The notes under the pieces are model-generated. The model saw only the letters and a list, made by a program, of their open reading frames with translations. It searched no databases and had not been told where the DNA came from. DNA of 64,000 nucleotides, from positions 56,998,591 to 57,062,590 of the forward strand of contig OY997642.1 in the NCBI GenBank assembly GCA_963921795.1, written 5' to 3'. This document shows positions 1-14,149 of the stretch, in pieces. The stretch comes from Nannobrachium achirus. Lineage: Eukaryota; Chordata; Actinopteri; Myctophiformes; Myctophidae. The position numbers and the translations under genes were made by a program. Within the stretch, counting starts at the first letter, position 1. Each line of letters begins with the position of its first letter.

Positions 1-40
1 GCTATGCATAGGCACACTTAATAAAGTTTCCCTAGAACTA

Positions 41-75
41 TAGTGTGTTGCCCTGTAAGGGCAACCACACTAACT
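41..75. repeat. Short hairpin module (TGTTGCCC...GGGCAACCACA)
   Basis: An inverted repeat of about 8 bp (GTTGCCCT / AGGGCAAC) followed by CACACTAACTAG. The same module recurs at 5590-5627, and a second type (GTGTGCTCGCC...GGCGAGCCCACA, then CTAG) lies at 1637-1755 and 3310-3340. The modules mark the junctions between the tandem repeat units of this region. Confidence 0.6.
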
Positions 76-1615
76 AGAAAAATATTGTTCCTTCGAAACA
101 ATTGTGGGCTCGCTTCAAGCCAGAAAACAATGGCTATAAAAGTACAAAATGTCAAGATCGCAGGCAGTGCTCACTTTGACGTTACTGACGTCAAAGATTG
201 GTCCATTTTGTTCCAAAAATGTGTTATGCAAAAGTTGACCCGCTGGTGGCGCTATAACAGGCCAATGTGAGAAGGGTGGTATCTGTTCCTTGACCTATTG
301 GGAATGTGCTTGCAAGATTTCACACACATTGCAGGCTGTGTTCATGATTTGAGGTGTTTTTGGCTTTGGCCACTTTATCGCTGCTTGCAGCTAGATTTAT
401 TATTATTATTTTATATTTTTTTTGTGTGCACTTCATAGGCATGTTAGATAAAGGTCCTTAGATTGCGTGTAGAGTGTTTCATGCAAATTGCAAAAAAAAT
501 CCTAGAATAAAAACGGGTTTAAGCGTTTTACAAACTGCTCAAAATTATATAGCGCCCCCCTTTGGCCATTTGGGGTAAGATTGGTTTCAGTCATATTTGA
601 ACTAACCCTCTACACTATTTTGTCATGAAAATGTGACTTTGTATGTATGTTTTAGAGGCAGAAGAATAATTTGCATAAAACTGCAATATTGTTTGAATTA
701 TTTAAAAAAGCATGTTTCAATGTTAAAGAAATCCGATCTGACAGATCTTTAGATATCGGTCCAAAGTTCACGTAAAAAAAGTTTTGTGCACGTGACGCGA
801 AAATTCCAGAATAAAAGCGGGTTTACGCGTTTTACAAACTGCTCAAAATGGCGGAAAATCGAAGGGCGGAGCTTACTTAACAACAACACAGATGTCTTCC
901 GCTTGAGTCAAAGCACGCGTGTAACAAGTTGCATGTCTTCAAACGAAACGAGTCATGACTTATGCCTGTTTGAAGTTTGAATTTTCAGACGCTTCGTATA
1001 GCGCCCCCCTTTGGCCAATTGGAATAAAATTGGTTTCAGTGATACTTTGACTAACCCTCCACATCTTTGCCAAATGCCATGAACGTGTAACTTTGCATGT
1101 ATGATTTAGAGGCCGAAGAATAATTTGCATAAAACCGCAACATATATTGAATTATTAAAAAATCATTATTTAACGTACAAACTTCTCACCACATAGCCTG
1201 TGTAGATATAGGTTCAAAGTTCATGTGAAAAAAAGTTTCGTGCACTTGACGCGAAAATCCCAGGAGGAGATAGATTTTTACTGTTTTTCATATAATTCCG
1301 AATTGTGGGAGACCTAAAGGTGAGAGGTCAAAAGTTAGAGGGTAAAAGTTGTTCGGCATGAGGAGACGCATACGTGTATACAGGTTTCATGGCTGTACCT
1401 AAAACACAGCATGAGCTATACCTGTTCAAAGATCGCACTTTCGAAGGCTTCCTACAGCGCCACCATTTGGCCGATTGCTGTAAAAAATAATAGCACACTT
1501 CGCCACTCTAAGCTGAACACATTGATGTTTTTATTTTCATTTTCTCACTAAGTATGTAGGAGTAGAAAGGAACCGAAAATCCCGTCTACTTACTAGATAA
1601 ATAAATAAATAAATA
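69..1615. repeat. Tandem repeat family A, copy 1 (about 1.68-kb period)
   Basis: The segment starts with CTAGAAAAATATTGTTCC and ends near an A-rich stretch of AAAT units. It is nearly identical to 1753-3293, with an offset of about 1682 bp. It contains scattered short motifs such as TATAGCGCCCCCCTTTGG, themselves repeated within the unit (about 550 and 1000). Short open frames in it are conserved between copies only because the DNA is duplicated; none resembles a known protein. Probably a non-autonomous mobile element or a large satellite unit. Confidence 0.75.
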
Positions 1616-1636
1616 ATGACAATATCTAAAGTGTGC

Positions 1637-1757
1637 TCGCCAGGTACTGGCGAGCCCACAATAATGACAATATCTAAAGTGTGCTCGCCTTATAGGCGAG
1701 CCCACAATAATGACAATATCTAAAGTGTGCTCGCCAGGTACTGGCGAGCCCACAACT
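1637..1757. repeat. Array of three short hairpin modules
   Basis: Three tandem modules of TGACAATATCTAAAGTGTGCTCGCC, a 4-7 nt loop, then GGCGAGCCCACA. The stems are perfect and the loops differ (AGGTACT, TTATA, AGGTACT). The array joins copies 1 and 2 of repeat family A. Confidence 0.7.
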
Positions 1758-3293
1758 AGAAAAATATTGTTCCTTCGAAACAATTGTGGGCTCGCTTCAA
1801 GCCAGAAAACAATGGCTATAAAAGCACAAAATGTCAAGATCGCAGGCAGTGCTCTCTTTGACGTTACTGACGTCAAAGATTGGTCCATTTTGTTCCAAAA
1901 ATGTGTTGTGCAAAAGTTGACCCGCTGGTGGCGCTATAACAGGCCAATGTGAGAAGGTTGGTATCTGTTCCTTGACCTATTGGGAATGTGCTTGCAAGAT
2001 TTCACGCACATCCCAGGCTGTGTTCATGATTTGAGGTGTTTTTGGCTTTGGCCACTTTATCGCTGCTTGCAGCTATATTTATTATTATTATTTTATAATT
2101 TTTTTGTGTGCACTTCATAGGCATGTTAGATAAAGGTCCTTAGATTGCGTGTAGAATGTTTCATGCAAATTGCAAAAAAAATCCTAGAATAAAAACGGGT
2201 TTAAGCGTTTTACAAACTGCTCAAAATTATATAGCGCCCCCCTTTGGCCATTTGGGGTAAGATTGGTTTCAGTGATATTTGAACTAACCCTCTACACTAT
2301 TTTGTCATGAAAATGTGACTTTGCATGTATGTTTTAGAGGCAGAAGAATAATTTGCATAAAAATGCAATATTGTTTGAATTATTTAAAAAAGCATGTTTC
2401 AATGTTAAAGAAATCCGATCTGACAGATCTTTAGATATCGGTCCAAAGTTCACGTAAAAAAAGTTTTGTGCACGTGACGCGAAAATTCCAGAATAAAAGC
2501 GGGTTTACGCGTTTTACAAACTGCTCAAAATGGCGGAAAATTGAAGGGCGGAGCTTAGTTAACAACGACACAGATGTCTTCCGCTTGAGTCAAAGCACGC
2601 GTGTAACAAGTTGCATGTCTTCAAACGAAACGAGTCATGACTTATGCCCGTTTGAAGTTTGAATTTTCAGACGCTTCGTATAGCGCCCCCCTTTGGCCAA
2701 TTGGAATAAAATTGGTTTCAGTGATACTTTGACTAACCCTCCACATCTTTGCCAAATGCCATGAACGTGTAACTTTGCATGTATGATTTAGAGGCCGAAG
2801 AATAATTTGCATAAAACCGCAATATTGATAAAATTATTAAAAAATTATATTTCACTTTAAAAAAAAATCTGGTTGATCAATCTGACCGTATTGGTCCAAA
2901 GTTCATGTGAAAAAAGTTGTGTGCACTTGACGCGAAAATCCCAGGAGGAGATAGATTTTTACTGTTTTTCATATAATTCCGAATTGTGGGAGACCTAAAG
3001 GTCAGAGGTCAAAAGTTAGAGGGTAAAAGTTGTTCGGCATGAGGAGACGCATAAGTGTATACAGGTTTCATGGCTGTATGTATAACACAGCATGAGCTAT
3101 ACCTGTTCAAAGATCGCACTTTCGAAGGCTTCCTACAGCGCCACCATTTGGCCGATTGCTGTAAAAAGTAATAGCACACTTCGCCACAGTAAGCTGAACA
3201 CATTGATGTTTTTATTTTCATTTTCTCACTAAGTATGTAGGAGTAGAAAGGAACCAAAGTTTTGAGGAGAACTTGATCTAGGAATAAATAAAT
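1753..3293. repeat. Tandem repeat family A, copy 2
   Basis: Second near-identical copy of the unit at 69-1615. The two copies differ by scattered substitutions and by a replaced stretch around 2815-2900 (1140-1230 in copy 1). A shorter third copy lies at 16442-16785. Confidence 0.75.
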
Positions 3294-3338
3294 AATGACA
3301 ATATCTAAAGTGTGCTCGCCTTTAGGCGAGCCCACAAC

Positions 3339-4459
3339 TAGAAAATGTGCAATTTGTGAAATTGCGAGTGTGGTTGCCCGACCCGCCCCGGCGCGAGCGG
3401 CGGGGGTGCGCCTCCGGGACCCCGAGGAAAACGCCGGAGCCCGAGGGAGAGGACGTAGGGACGGATACCGGCGGGGCCGTGCGACGCGCGATTCGAAAAG
3501 GTGCCGTTGGGATCCTGCGTTCTTGATATAAGGATACGGTTTCTTGTTTTAAAGAAATAGGCTCCTCCCACAAGTTTCGCAAGGCGATTACGTTGTCGCG
3601 TCACTCCCGAGATCGTTTGTGTTTCATTTTGAGCAGGTCGTTCCCCCAGAAAACCATGTTTTGGCACGAAACGGTTACGTTTAGCGCGTTTGTGGCACCC
3701 CCTAAGGGTCGAAGTGGAAATGCTTTTGGGGATTTGTTGAATATCCCACCCACGACTTGTGGTAAAAAAATTGTGTTGACTGGATGTTTCGTTTGTGATT
3801 TATGGCTATTTTTTGCTAAACGGCTCCCTCCCGCTAAATTTGGAAGCCTGTTACGGAAAGAAGCTATGGAGTATCGAAATATCGCTTGAATATGTTTATC
3901 GCATCGGTCCATAGAACATGTGTACCGATTTTTGTGACATTTGGAGAAAATATGTAGGAATAGGAGCAAAAAGTGTGTTTTGAAGAAAATTCAAAATGGC
4001 GGAAAATCTATCCTGACGCAAATGGGCGTGGCCTATATTGGGAGATGCGTTATGACCCAAGGAATCCAGGGAAAAAAAATTTAATTTTCCGACCTACGGT
4101 TCAAGAGTTATAAGCAAAAACGTAAAGTGAGCTGTTATAGCGCCACCATGAGGCAGACTGATGTAATTTTTTTTCATTTAATCCTTGTACGCATTATGAA
4201 CCTCCTCTCCAAGTTTTGAAACTGTAGCCCCTATGGTTTGCGAGAAAAAAATAATTGAATGTGAGTTTTTGCATTTTCCCATTCAAGTCAATGGGGAAAA
4301 TTAATTCACTAATAAATTAATATCAATTAAACGATACAACTTTTCTCTTAGCAAAGTACAAGCACACGATTCGCGATGAAGCCGGTCGATTTGACATATG
4401 GCGCGAGTGTGTGGCGCAAAAACTGTGGGCCGTGAAACGTGCCGAAAAAAAAGTTTATC
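3339..4459. repeat. Tandem repeat family B, copy 1 (about 1.12-kb period)
   Basis: The unit begins with CTAGAAAATGTGCAATTTG and a GC-rich block (3368-3530). It continues with a T-rich region and a block TAGCGCCACCATGAGGC near 4138, and ends with the GC-rich tail around 4378-4450. Copy 2 follows directly. Open frames up to 122 codons run through it on both strands, overlap each other, and match nothing I recognise. Confidence 0.75.
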
Positions 4460-5627
4460 TAGAAAGAATAAAGAAAGAAAGAAACGAGTGTGGTTGCCCG
4501 CCCCGCCCCGGCGCGAGCGGCGGGGATGCGCCTTTGGGACCCCGAGGAAAACCCCGGGGCCCGAGGGAGAGGACTTCTGGACGGATACCGTCGGGGCCGT
4601 GCGACGCGTGATTCGAAAAGGTGCCGTTGGGATCCTGTGTTCTTGATGTAAGGATATGGTTTCTTGTTTTTAAGAAATAGGCTCCTCCCACGAGTTTCGC
4701 CAGGCGATTGCGTTGTTACGTCGCTCCCGATATCGTTTGTGTTTTGTTTTTCGAGGGTCGTTCCCCCCGAAAAACGCGTTTTGGCACGGAATGGTTATGT
4801 TTTGCGCGTTTGTGGCGCCCCCTATGGGTCGAAATGGAAATGCTTTTGGGGATTTGTTGAATATCCCACCCGTGACTTGTGGTTAAAACTTGGTGTTGAC
4901 TGGATGTTTCGTTTCTGATTTATGGCTATATTTTGCGAAACAGGCCCCTCCCGCTAACTTTGGAACCCTGTTACGGACGAACGGTACGGACTATCAACAT
5001 ATCGCTTGACTTTGTTTATCGCATGGGTCCAGAGATCATGTGTACCGATTTTTGTGACATTTGGAGAAAATATGTAGGAAAAGGAGCAAAAAGTGTGTTT
5101 TGAAGAAAATTCAAAATTGCGGAAAAATCGATCCTGGCACAAATGGGCGTGGCCTATATAGGGAGATGCGTCATGACCCAAGGAATCCAGGGAAAAAATA
5201 ATTTTAATTTTCCGACCTACGGTTCAAGAGTTACAGGCCAAAACGTAAAGTGGGTTGTTATAGCGCCACCATGAGGCCGACTGATGTAATTATTTTTTGA
5301 TTAATTCTTGTAATTATTATGAACCTTCCCTCCAAGTGTTGTAACTGTAGGCCTTACCGTTTCCGAGAGAAAAATACTGGAATGGGAGAATATTAGTGAA
5401 TTAATTTTTCCCCATTGACTTATAATGGGATACTAATAAATTAATATCAATTAAACTATACAACCAATCTCTTAGCAAAATACAAGCACACGATTCCCGA
5501 TGAAGCCGGTCGATTTGACATATGGCGCGAGTGTGTGGCGCAAAAACTGCGGGCGGTGAAACGCGCCGAACTTTTTTTTAGGACTAGAATGATAGTGTGT
5601 TGCCCTGTTAGGGCAACCACACTAACT
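4460..5627. repeat. Tandem repeat family B, copy 2
   Basis: Second copy of the 1.1-kb unit, aligning along its whole length with 3339-4459 with many substitutions. The junction carries an AAAG-rich stretch (4464-4482). Confidence 0.75.
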
Positions 5628-6360
5628 AGAAAATGTGCAATTTGGGAAATTGCGAGTGTGGTTGCCTGCCCTGCCGCCCCTATGGGTCGAACTGGAAATG
5701 CTTTTGGGGATTTGTTGAATATCCCACCCGTGACTTGTGGTTAAAATTTGGTGTTGACTGGATGTTTCGTTTCTGATTTATGGCTACTTCTTACGAAACG
5801 GGCTCCTCCCGCTAACTTTGGAACCCTGTTACGGAAGAACGGTATGGACTATCGAAATATCCTTTGAGTATGTTTATCGCATGAGTCCATAGATCATGTG
5901 TACCGATTTGTGACATTTGGAGAAAATATGTAGGAAAAGGAGCAAAAAGTGTGTTTTGAAGAAAATTCAAAATGGGGGAAAATCTATCCTGACGCAAATG
6001 GGCGTGGCCTATATGAGGAGATGCGTCATGACCCAAGGAATCCAGGGAAAAAATAATTTTAATTTTCCGACCTACGGTTCAAGAGTTATAGGGCAAAACG
6101 TAAAGTGGGGTGTTATAGCGCCACCATGTGGCCGACTGATGTAATTATTTTTTTATTAATTCTTACAATTATTATGAATCTCCTCTCCAAGTTTTGAAAC
6201 TGTAGACCCTATGGTTTGCGAGAGAAAAATACATGAATGTGAGTTTTTGTGATTCCCATTATAAGTCAATGGGGAAAATTAATTCACTAATAAATTAATA
6301 ACAATTAAACGATACAACCTTTCTCTTAGAAAAATGCAAGCACACGATTCCCGATGAAGC
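5628..6360. repeat. Tandem repeat family B, copy 3, internally deleted
   Basis: Third copy of the unit. It lacks about 330 bp of the GC-rich 5' part: the start (CTAGAAAATGTGC) is fused directly to the block that follows CCCCTATGGGTCG. A 23-bp inverted scrap of the same unit lies at 6369-6400. Confidence 0.7.
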
Positions 6361-6609
6361 CGATGCGTCATTCCTTGGGTCATGACGCATCTCCTCATGG
6401 GTGAAGGAGTCATTTTCTCCGGAATGGCTGAACGCACAGGAACCAGGGACCCCTCAAAAGATAGATCTCGGCGAGGTGGAGGCAGACAGGTGTGAGGCCC
6501 GGTCCGCGGCGAAACACGGCCGCGGTTTGCTATGACCACTAGGTGAGCAACTTACACAGTATAGCTTTAAATAATGACAAATATTAGTCTACAGCCTATA
6601 TTCTATAGG
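6361..6609. other. Intergenic, no gene seen
   Basis: After the inverted scrap of repeat B there is a short GC-rich stretch (6415-6540) without recognisable coding or RNA features, then AT-rich sequence. Confidence 0.4.
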
Positions 6610-7146
6610 GAAGGGGTTCCCAAACTTTTTTGTCTCAGGGCACCCCATGAATATTCTTTCTCATCCGAGACACGCACCCTTACATTATATCATCATTGTC
6701 GGGTGGAAACCTTGTCCAAAACCTTCTTTTTTTGAGTTAATATTTTAAAAACAATTTAAAATAGTGAAAATAGCTCATCTACAAGCACACTGCTTGTAGA
6801 TGGGCTATTTTCACTACTTGTGTGACACTTTTGTATGATGAACTAGGGCTTTTATTTTACCAAAAAACATAGACATTTGAAACTTGGAGATACAAGGTTT
6901 TTGCCTGACAGTGATGATATTGATAATTTTCACTCCCAGCACCTTATATTTATAGCATATTTTAGCGATTATGTTTTGAGGAAAACATTGAGATAATAGC
7001 CATTTTGGTTAGAACTGACTGAAGATAACTTTGTACTTCAAGTTTAAATTCATACTAAATTATCATTATAAAGTAAATTCCAAATATTATCGAATTATCT
7101 CGCGGCACCCCTGGACTGCCATCACGGCACCCCAGAGTGCCCCTGT
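6610..7146. mobile_element. hAT-like non-autonomous element, ends approximate
   Basis: The left part reads AGGGGTTCCCAAACT, a common hAT terminus. The right part carries repeated GGCACCCC motifs and ends CCCCTG. TTCTAGGG follows the right end and a similar TCTATAGG precedes the left end, a possible degenerate 8-bp target duplication. A small perfect-stem hairpin (AGCTCATCTACAAGCA / TGCTTGTAGATGGGCT) lies inside at 6774-6822. Confidence 0.5.
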
Positions 7147-7940
7147 TCTAGGGTGATGTGGCGACTATAGATGTGAGCCTCTAGAACATTTAGGATAGGA
7201 AAAATATATAAATTAATTAACCACTTAACCACTATTTCAAATTGGGGTATTTTTTTGTTTGTTTCATACTTGAAATGCATATCGGTTCTTAATATTGGTT
7301 ATCGGCCTCTTTGATCACAACAAATCGATATCGAGATCGAATATGAAAATCCCATATCGGTCAACCCCTAGTATATATCAGAACAAATGGTCCCAGGATA
7401 TTGTGGGGACCCAGATTCAAAACTCAACCAACACCAGACAAATGGACAGTTCAAGCCACTTATGGGCACGTTTATTTAGAATAAAGCAGAATAAATCAAC
7501 AGCAGCGGGGCCTCGCTCCGATAAATGCAAGTACTTTAACAAACAGAAAGTATGTCGTTTTCTTAAACGTTTCAGAATAACTCAGGTAAACATTTGTTTA
7601 GGATCAGCCGCTTACTAGGCAGAGCAAAGTCAAATAACTTAGGCGAGTATAAGTACAATTAAAGCTCTCCCCGGCCCGGGGCGGATTGATACTTGCAAGT
7701 GTTTTCAGTAGTAGTAGCGTTATGTTTCAAGGCACAATTTCAAAGCCGTCACACTCAAGGGCAGTGCGCTATCAGTACATAATGTTTACAGGCACAGTTC
7801 CAAAGCCCTCGCACCCTCCATCGTGCGGCTCTCCATTCAACAGCTCAGCGTCTCCTATTTTGCCTGGTGAAAGACAGATACGTCGGGTTAGTATTGCATT
7901 CCTCTGTATTACAATTAGGAGCAGAACATGTGGAGTGTAA
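7147..7940. other. Intergenic, no gene seen
   Basis: No exon-like or repeat signature that I recognise, except an internal near-duplication (AGGCACAATTTCAAAGCC near 7730 and AGGCACAGTTCCAAAGCC near 7790). Confidence 0.4.
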
Positions 7941-8838
<898 letters not shown>

Positions 8839-8846
8839 GAGTGTAA

Positions 8847-9446
8847 CTCAAGAACTAAAGCATTCTTACCGCCAGTAGCCCGACCGCCAGCATAGTGAGT
8901 CAGTACAGACTGGAGTCGAGGAGGCTCTTTTGTTTGGCCAGAGGACCCAGCCCTGAGCAACGCAGCTGTGCTCAGATTAAGCTGATTGAACAGGTAATTC
9001 GGCAGGTACCGCCCTTCTATTACCTGTCCCAGGGCTGGGCGTCGTCTCTGAGAGCCAGCTCTCCTCCCTCTCCACTGACTCAGTGTGCTGTGGGGCTCAC
9101 CTGTGAGGCGGTTGCCTAGCGACAGTCCACAATATATTGCACAAAAAACTAAATTGAGAACATTTGTTATGATAAAAAGCAGTTATGCTTGTGAAAAGTA
9201 TGTGAAAACATGAAAACATGTGAGGTATATTTATTTTGTTTTGGCATTTTCTTTTCTTTTCTTCCTTTTTCTTTTCTTTGTATTATTATTGTTGTGCAGT
9301 CTCCAATCTCCAGTGATTGAATGTGGTATTGTTTATTCATGTTTGGTGTCTTATAATCCTTAGTCTTGGAGGATTTAACTTGATATGTGGGCTTTTGGAG
9401 ACATGGGTAACCCCCTCCATTTTTTGCCTCTGGTTACCCATACTTG
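8847..9446. other. Intergenic, no gene seen
   Basis: Unique-looking sequence with a pyrimidine-rich stretch at 9240-9290. I searched the + strand here for upstream exons of the C-type lectin and found none. Confidence 0.35.
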
Positions 9447-9712
9447 TAGCCTGATTTCAGACTCAGCGCTGGAGCTTGAGTCTGACATTGTCCCCATTGT
9501 AAGCGATTTCTCAAACTGGTTCACAGCTTTAACGGGTCCCTGATTCGCTTGTCTCGTTAGACCCACCCCCACCTCCGAGGCTCTGACTCTCATTGGCCTG
9601 GTACTGCCTTATACCAGAGAAACTATAGGTTCATATTACAACACCAGAACAAGAAAAGCAGTCCGCTCAGAGAGTGGGCGGGTCTATGGTTTGGAGCCAG
9701 GCAACCATACTT
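9447..9712. repeat. Interspersed repeat, inverted relative at 17.6-18.1 kb
   Basis: The segment from TAGCCTGATTTCAGACTC to the GAGTGGGCGGGTCTATGG block is found in inverted orientation at 17597-18125. There the same two ends bracket a partly different interior. A dispersed element without coding capacity. Confidence 0.55.
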
Positions 9713-9888
9713 GTACAACTTCCTTCTACTCAGATTCTGAGCTGGGCTGACTTCTGGCCCAGAGATATAAAGGTTTCTGCCCAGAAATTCTTCTCGCACC
9801 CCTAGTGGAGAAAAAAAGAACTTCTGGGAACTCAAATTATATAATCCCATAAGGGATGGGTCTTTTTGACAAGACACGGAAATAAAAA

Positions 9889-10067
9889 TTCATTCATTCA
9901 TTCATTCATTCATTAATTCGCTCACGCACTCACTCACGCACTCACGCACGCACCCACGCACGCACGCACACACACACACACAATTTGTGCGTGCAGACAG
10001 ACAGTTGGTGTACAAACAGTTAATGTACACAGGCGATTAGATGACAGACAGACAGACAGACAGACAG
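9889..10067. repeat. Compound microsatellite (ATTC, CACG, CA, GACA)
   Basis: ATTC units (9889-9917) pass into CACTCACG and CACGCACG units, then (CA)n to 9981. A separate (GACA)n run lies at 10042-10066. Confidence 0.9.
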
Positions 10068-10259
10068 ATCATGTATATCTAAATATCATCTACATTATCA
10101 TTTGAGGTCAGGATTAAACACTTTTTCACAATATGTTCATATAGTAACATGACCCACATGGAGATTCCATGGTTTAAGGGGTTAAAAAGTAAACATTTAG
10201 AGATCAAATGAATCATTGTAAATGTATTGTAATGAATGACATGTTGTTTATTTCTACAG

Positions 10260-10401
10260 GTTCTGGTATCCTGGTCACCCTACAGGCACTACAGGAGATG
10301 ACTGTGTTCTCTATATTAATTATGGAGGGTCTAATAGAGGATGGGCTGACAGTACATGTTCTTACTCTACCCGTTGGATGTGTGAAAGAGTTGTTCCGTG
10401 A
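10260..10401 (+). CDS. C-type lectin, terminal coding exon
   Basis: The last exon of a C-type lectin-like domain, a Ca-dependent or degenerate carbohydrate/protein-binding fold of secreted or type II membrane proteins (CD209/ASGR-like group). The acceptor TTTATTTCTACAG ends at 10259; translation after one carried base gives FWYPGHPTGTTGDDCVLYIN, then a Gly-Trp-Ala-Asp block, Cys, and WMCERVVP before TGA (10399-10401). The three cysteines and the GDDC, WAD (for WND) and WMCE motifs match the C-terminal half of the domain. The usual EPN/QPD sugar-specificity triplet is replaced by GHP, so mannose or galactose binding by the canonical site is doubtful. No upstream exon is visible on the + strand in this window, so it is either the end of a longer gene that starts outside or an orphan exon. 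Frame, border and stop are intact. Confidence 0.85.
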
Positions 10402-10450
10402 AATCCTCATGGTCACTGTATCACCTCTGTACTGAAACATGGATTAATAT

Positions 10451-12211
<1,761 letters not shown>

Positions 12212-12520
12212 ATTAATATCATTGTTAAATCAACACTGAAACATGGATTATCATTGTTAAATCAACACTGAAACATGGATTAATATCATTGTTTAATATA
12301 CACTGAAACATGGATTAATATCATTGTTAAATCAACACTGAAACATGGATTAATATCATTGTTAAATCAACACTGAAACATGGATTAATATCATTGTTAA
12401 ATCAACACTGAAACATGGATTAATATCATTGTTTAATAAACACTGAAACATGGATTAATATCATTGTTTAATAAACACTGAAAGTAAAACATGGATTAAT
12501 ATCATTGTTTAATAAACAGA
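12212..12520. repeat. 35-bp minisatellite with embedded AATAAA hexamers
   Basis: Eight to nine copies of a unit containing AACACTGAAACATGGATTAA and TATCATTGTTAAATC. In later units the unit end mutates to TTTAATAAAC, creating AATAAA hexamers. The first unit lies before the hAT element (10431-10450), so the array pre-dates that insertion. Confidence 0.9.
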
Positions 12521-12525
12521 GGTCA

Positions 12526-12531
12526 AATAAA
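12526..12531 (+). terminator. Candidate polyadenylation signal AATAAA
   Basis: AATAAA in AGGTCAAATAAAGG directly after the minisatellite, with TGTTCAATCAG some 15 nt downstream. On the same strand as the lectin exon. Other AATAAA hexamers lie inside the array (for example 12511-12516). Confidence 0.45.
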
Positions 12532-12593
12532 GGTTTTACCGTGTTCAATCAGTCATTATTGTAACATTATTATTACCATTGTTTTTATGTACA

Positions 12594-13178
12594 TCAGTGG
12601 TTCTCTAAATGAGGTCCGGGGACTCCAAGGGGTCCTTGGAGGCGTGTCACAAATGTGACACGCTGTCAGCTTGTAGATCTGCTATTTTTGAACAACGTTT
12701 TTAATTTCTTAAACATCCCCTACACTGGAACAAAATGTTCACATGTGTTTCTGTGGCCAAACACACTTTTATAAAAATGCATATTTTATATACATTAATT
12801 TGCATTTATAGAAATATTATTGTAGGCCTATATACATTAATTTGCATTTACAGAACTATTTTATATACATTAATTTGCAGAAATGTATATAAATATTATT
12901 TTATATAAATTAATTTGGGGTCTCCTAATATGCCGTAGTAAAATCAGTGTCATACATATTGTGAAGAAAACCTGGAGACTGTCATTCAGTAATTGGGTTT
13001 TATGATCAAAATACGAACATTATAATGTTTAATAAGGAAAATGTGAAACTTTCCACGGTTAAGACCAAGTCTTGCCTCCGTGTACAGACATGTTGATGAG
13101 CCCTGGTCTCGGAAGATGCTCATGGATTGCATGGAATCTGGGAAATTGTGGGGTTTGGATAATTATGGAAGGTTAAGC
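12594..13178. other. AT-rich intergenic with hAT-like terminus
   Basis: Starts with CAGTGGTTCTCTAAATGAGG, a typical hAT end, with a half copy of the recurrent CTTGTAGATCTGCTATTTTT motif at 12670-12690. It continues as AT-rich sequence with repeats of TATACATTAATTTGCA. The other end of the element was not identified. Confidence 0.45.
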
Positions 13179-13390
13179 TGGTCGCACACTGCACTGCGTT
13201 TTCTCGTTTCATTTTGGAAATCCTCGAAAGCATTTTTCAGGCCAAGAAGAGAGAGCAAAGAGAGAGGGAGCAAAAGACCCAGTGGTGACCGGGCGGCAGT
13301 GTGCAAAAAGTGAGGTTGATTTATTTATTTACGCGCTTCGAAATCCACCCTGATATTCGGCCCGAAAAACACAGCAGTGTGCAAACCTCT
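13179..13390. mobile_element. MITE with TGGTCGCACACTGC termini
   Basis: The left end AGCTGGTCGCACACTGC pairs with the right end CAGCAGTGTGCAAAC. A related copy (right half) lies at 57070-57190, where CGAAATTCACTCCGATATTC matches CGAAATCCACCCTGATATTC here. No coding capacity. Confidence 0.55.
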
Positions 13391-13445
13391 ATTCAGAAAC
13401 ACCTCTATTCAGAAGATTGACTTCCATTATTCTAAATAGAGGTCT

Positions 13446-13467
13446 GACCTAACCCCTAACCCTAACC
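13446..13467. repeat. Telomere-like CCCTAA remnant
   Basis: CCTAACCCCTAACCCTAACC: about three vertebrate-type telomere units within unrelated sequence. Too short to say more than interstitial scrap. Confidence 0.6.
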
Positions 13468-13617
13468 TCAGTGGGGGTATTTATGAATAGGGGTGTTTCT
13501 AAGTGGGGGTGTTTCTGAATAGAGGGCTGCCCCAGTGCTGAAGACCTTAAGATGGTGTTGAATGAATCCAGACAGAGCTTTGAACAGGAGTGAACGGAAC
13601 ATGTTTTTTACCCTCAG

Positions 13618-14000
13618 TAGGGGTGGGCAATATAATCGATATGGCAATACAACGCAATAGTTTATTTGCCAATACTGTATCGATACTTCAGGCAGTAGTA
13701 TGGCGATACTTTGAAGAAAATAAAATATGTTCTACACTCCGCTGCCTCTAGATGTCGCTGTTCTATAGTAGCTACTTCCCCTTCCCACGGTTCAGTGAGT
13801 GAGGTCTCTCGAGAAAATGGCTGCAAACAACAAGAACAACATTAGAGCAGCTCCTTCCGCTTTTAAAGCTGATATATCACAATAGTATCGAAATAGTATC
13901 GTATCGCAAAGATTCACAATATATCCTGATACTATTGCATCGTGACCCAAGTATCGCGATACGTATTGCATTGCGAGAATCTTGCCAATATCCACCCCTA
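13618..14000. mobile_element. hAT MITE (383 bp)
   Basis: The ends TAGGGGTGGGCAATAT and ATATCCACCCCTA are inverted repeats. The 8-bp flanks ACCCTCAG (13610-13617) and ACCGTCAG (14001-14008) differ by one base, as expected of an older hAT insertion. The interior is rich in ATCGATA-type motifs. Confidence 0.75.
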
Positions 14001-14149
14001 ACCGTCAGACCTTTTTTTTTGTAGAAATCCACAAATGGCAGCAAAGCAAAGCGCTCCATTCCCATTGAAATGCATTGTCAGAATGTGTCCTCATGGTAGA
14101 ATGAGAAAGAGCAGTGACCCTGGCCTTACAAGGTAAAGTCTGGAATTCA

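Noticed and set aside
3322..4691. Overlapping open frames of 78-122 codons on both strands
   Set aside because: They lie in tandem repeat B, overlap each other and do not stay open in all copies.
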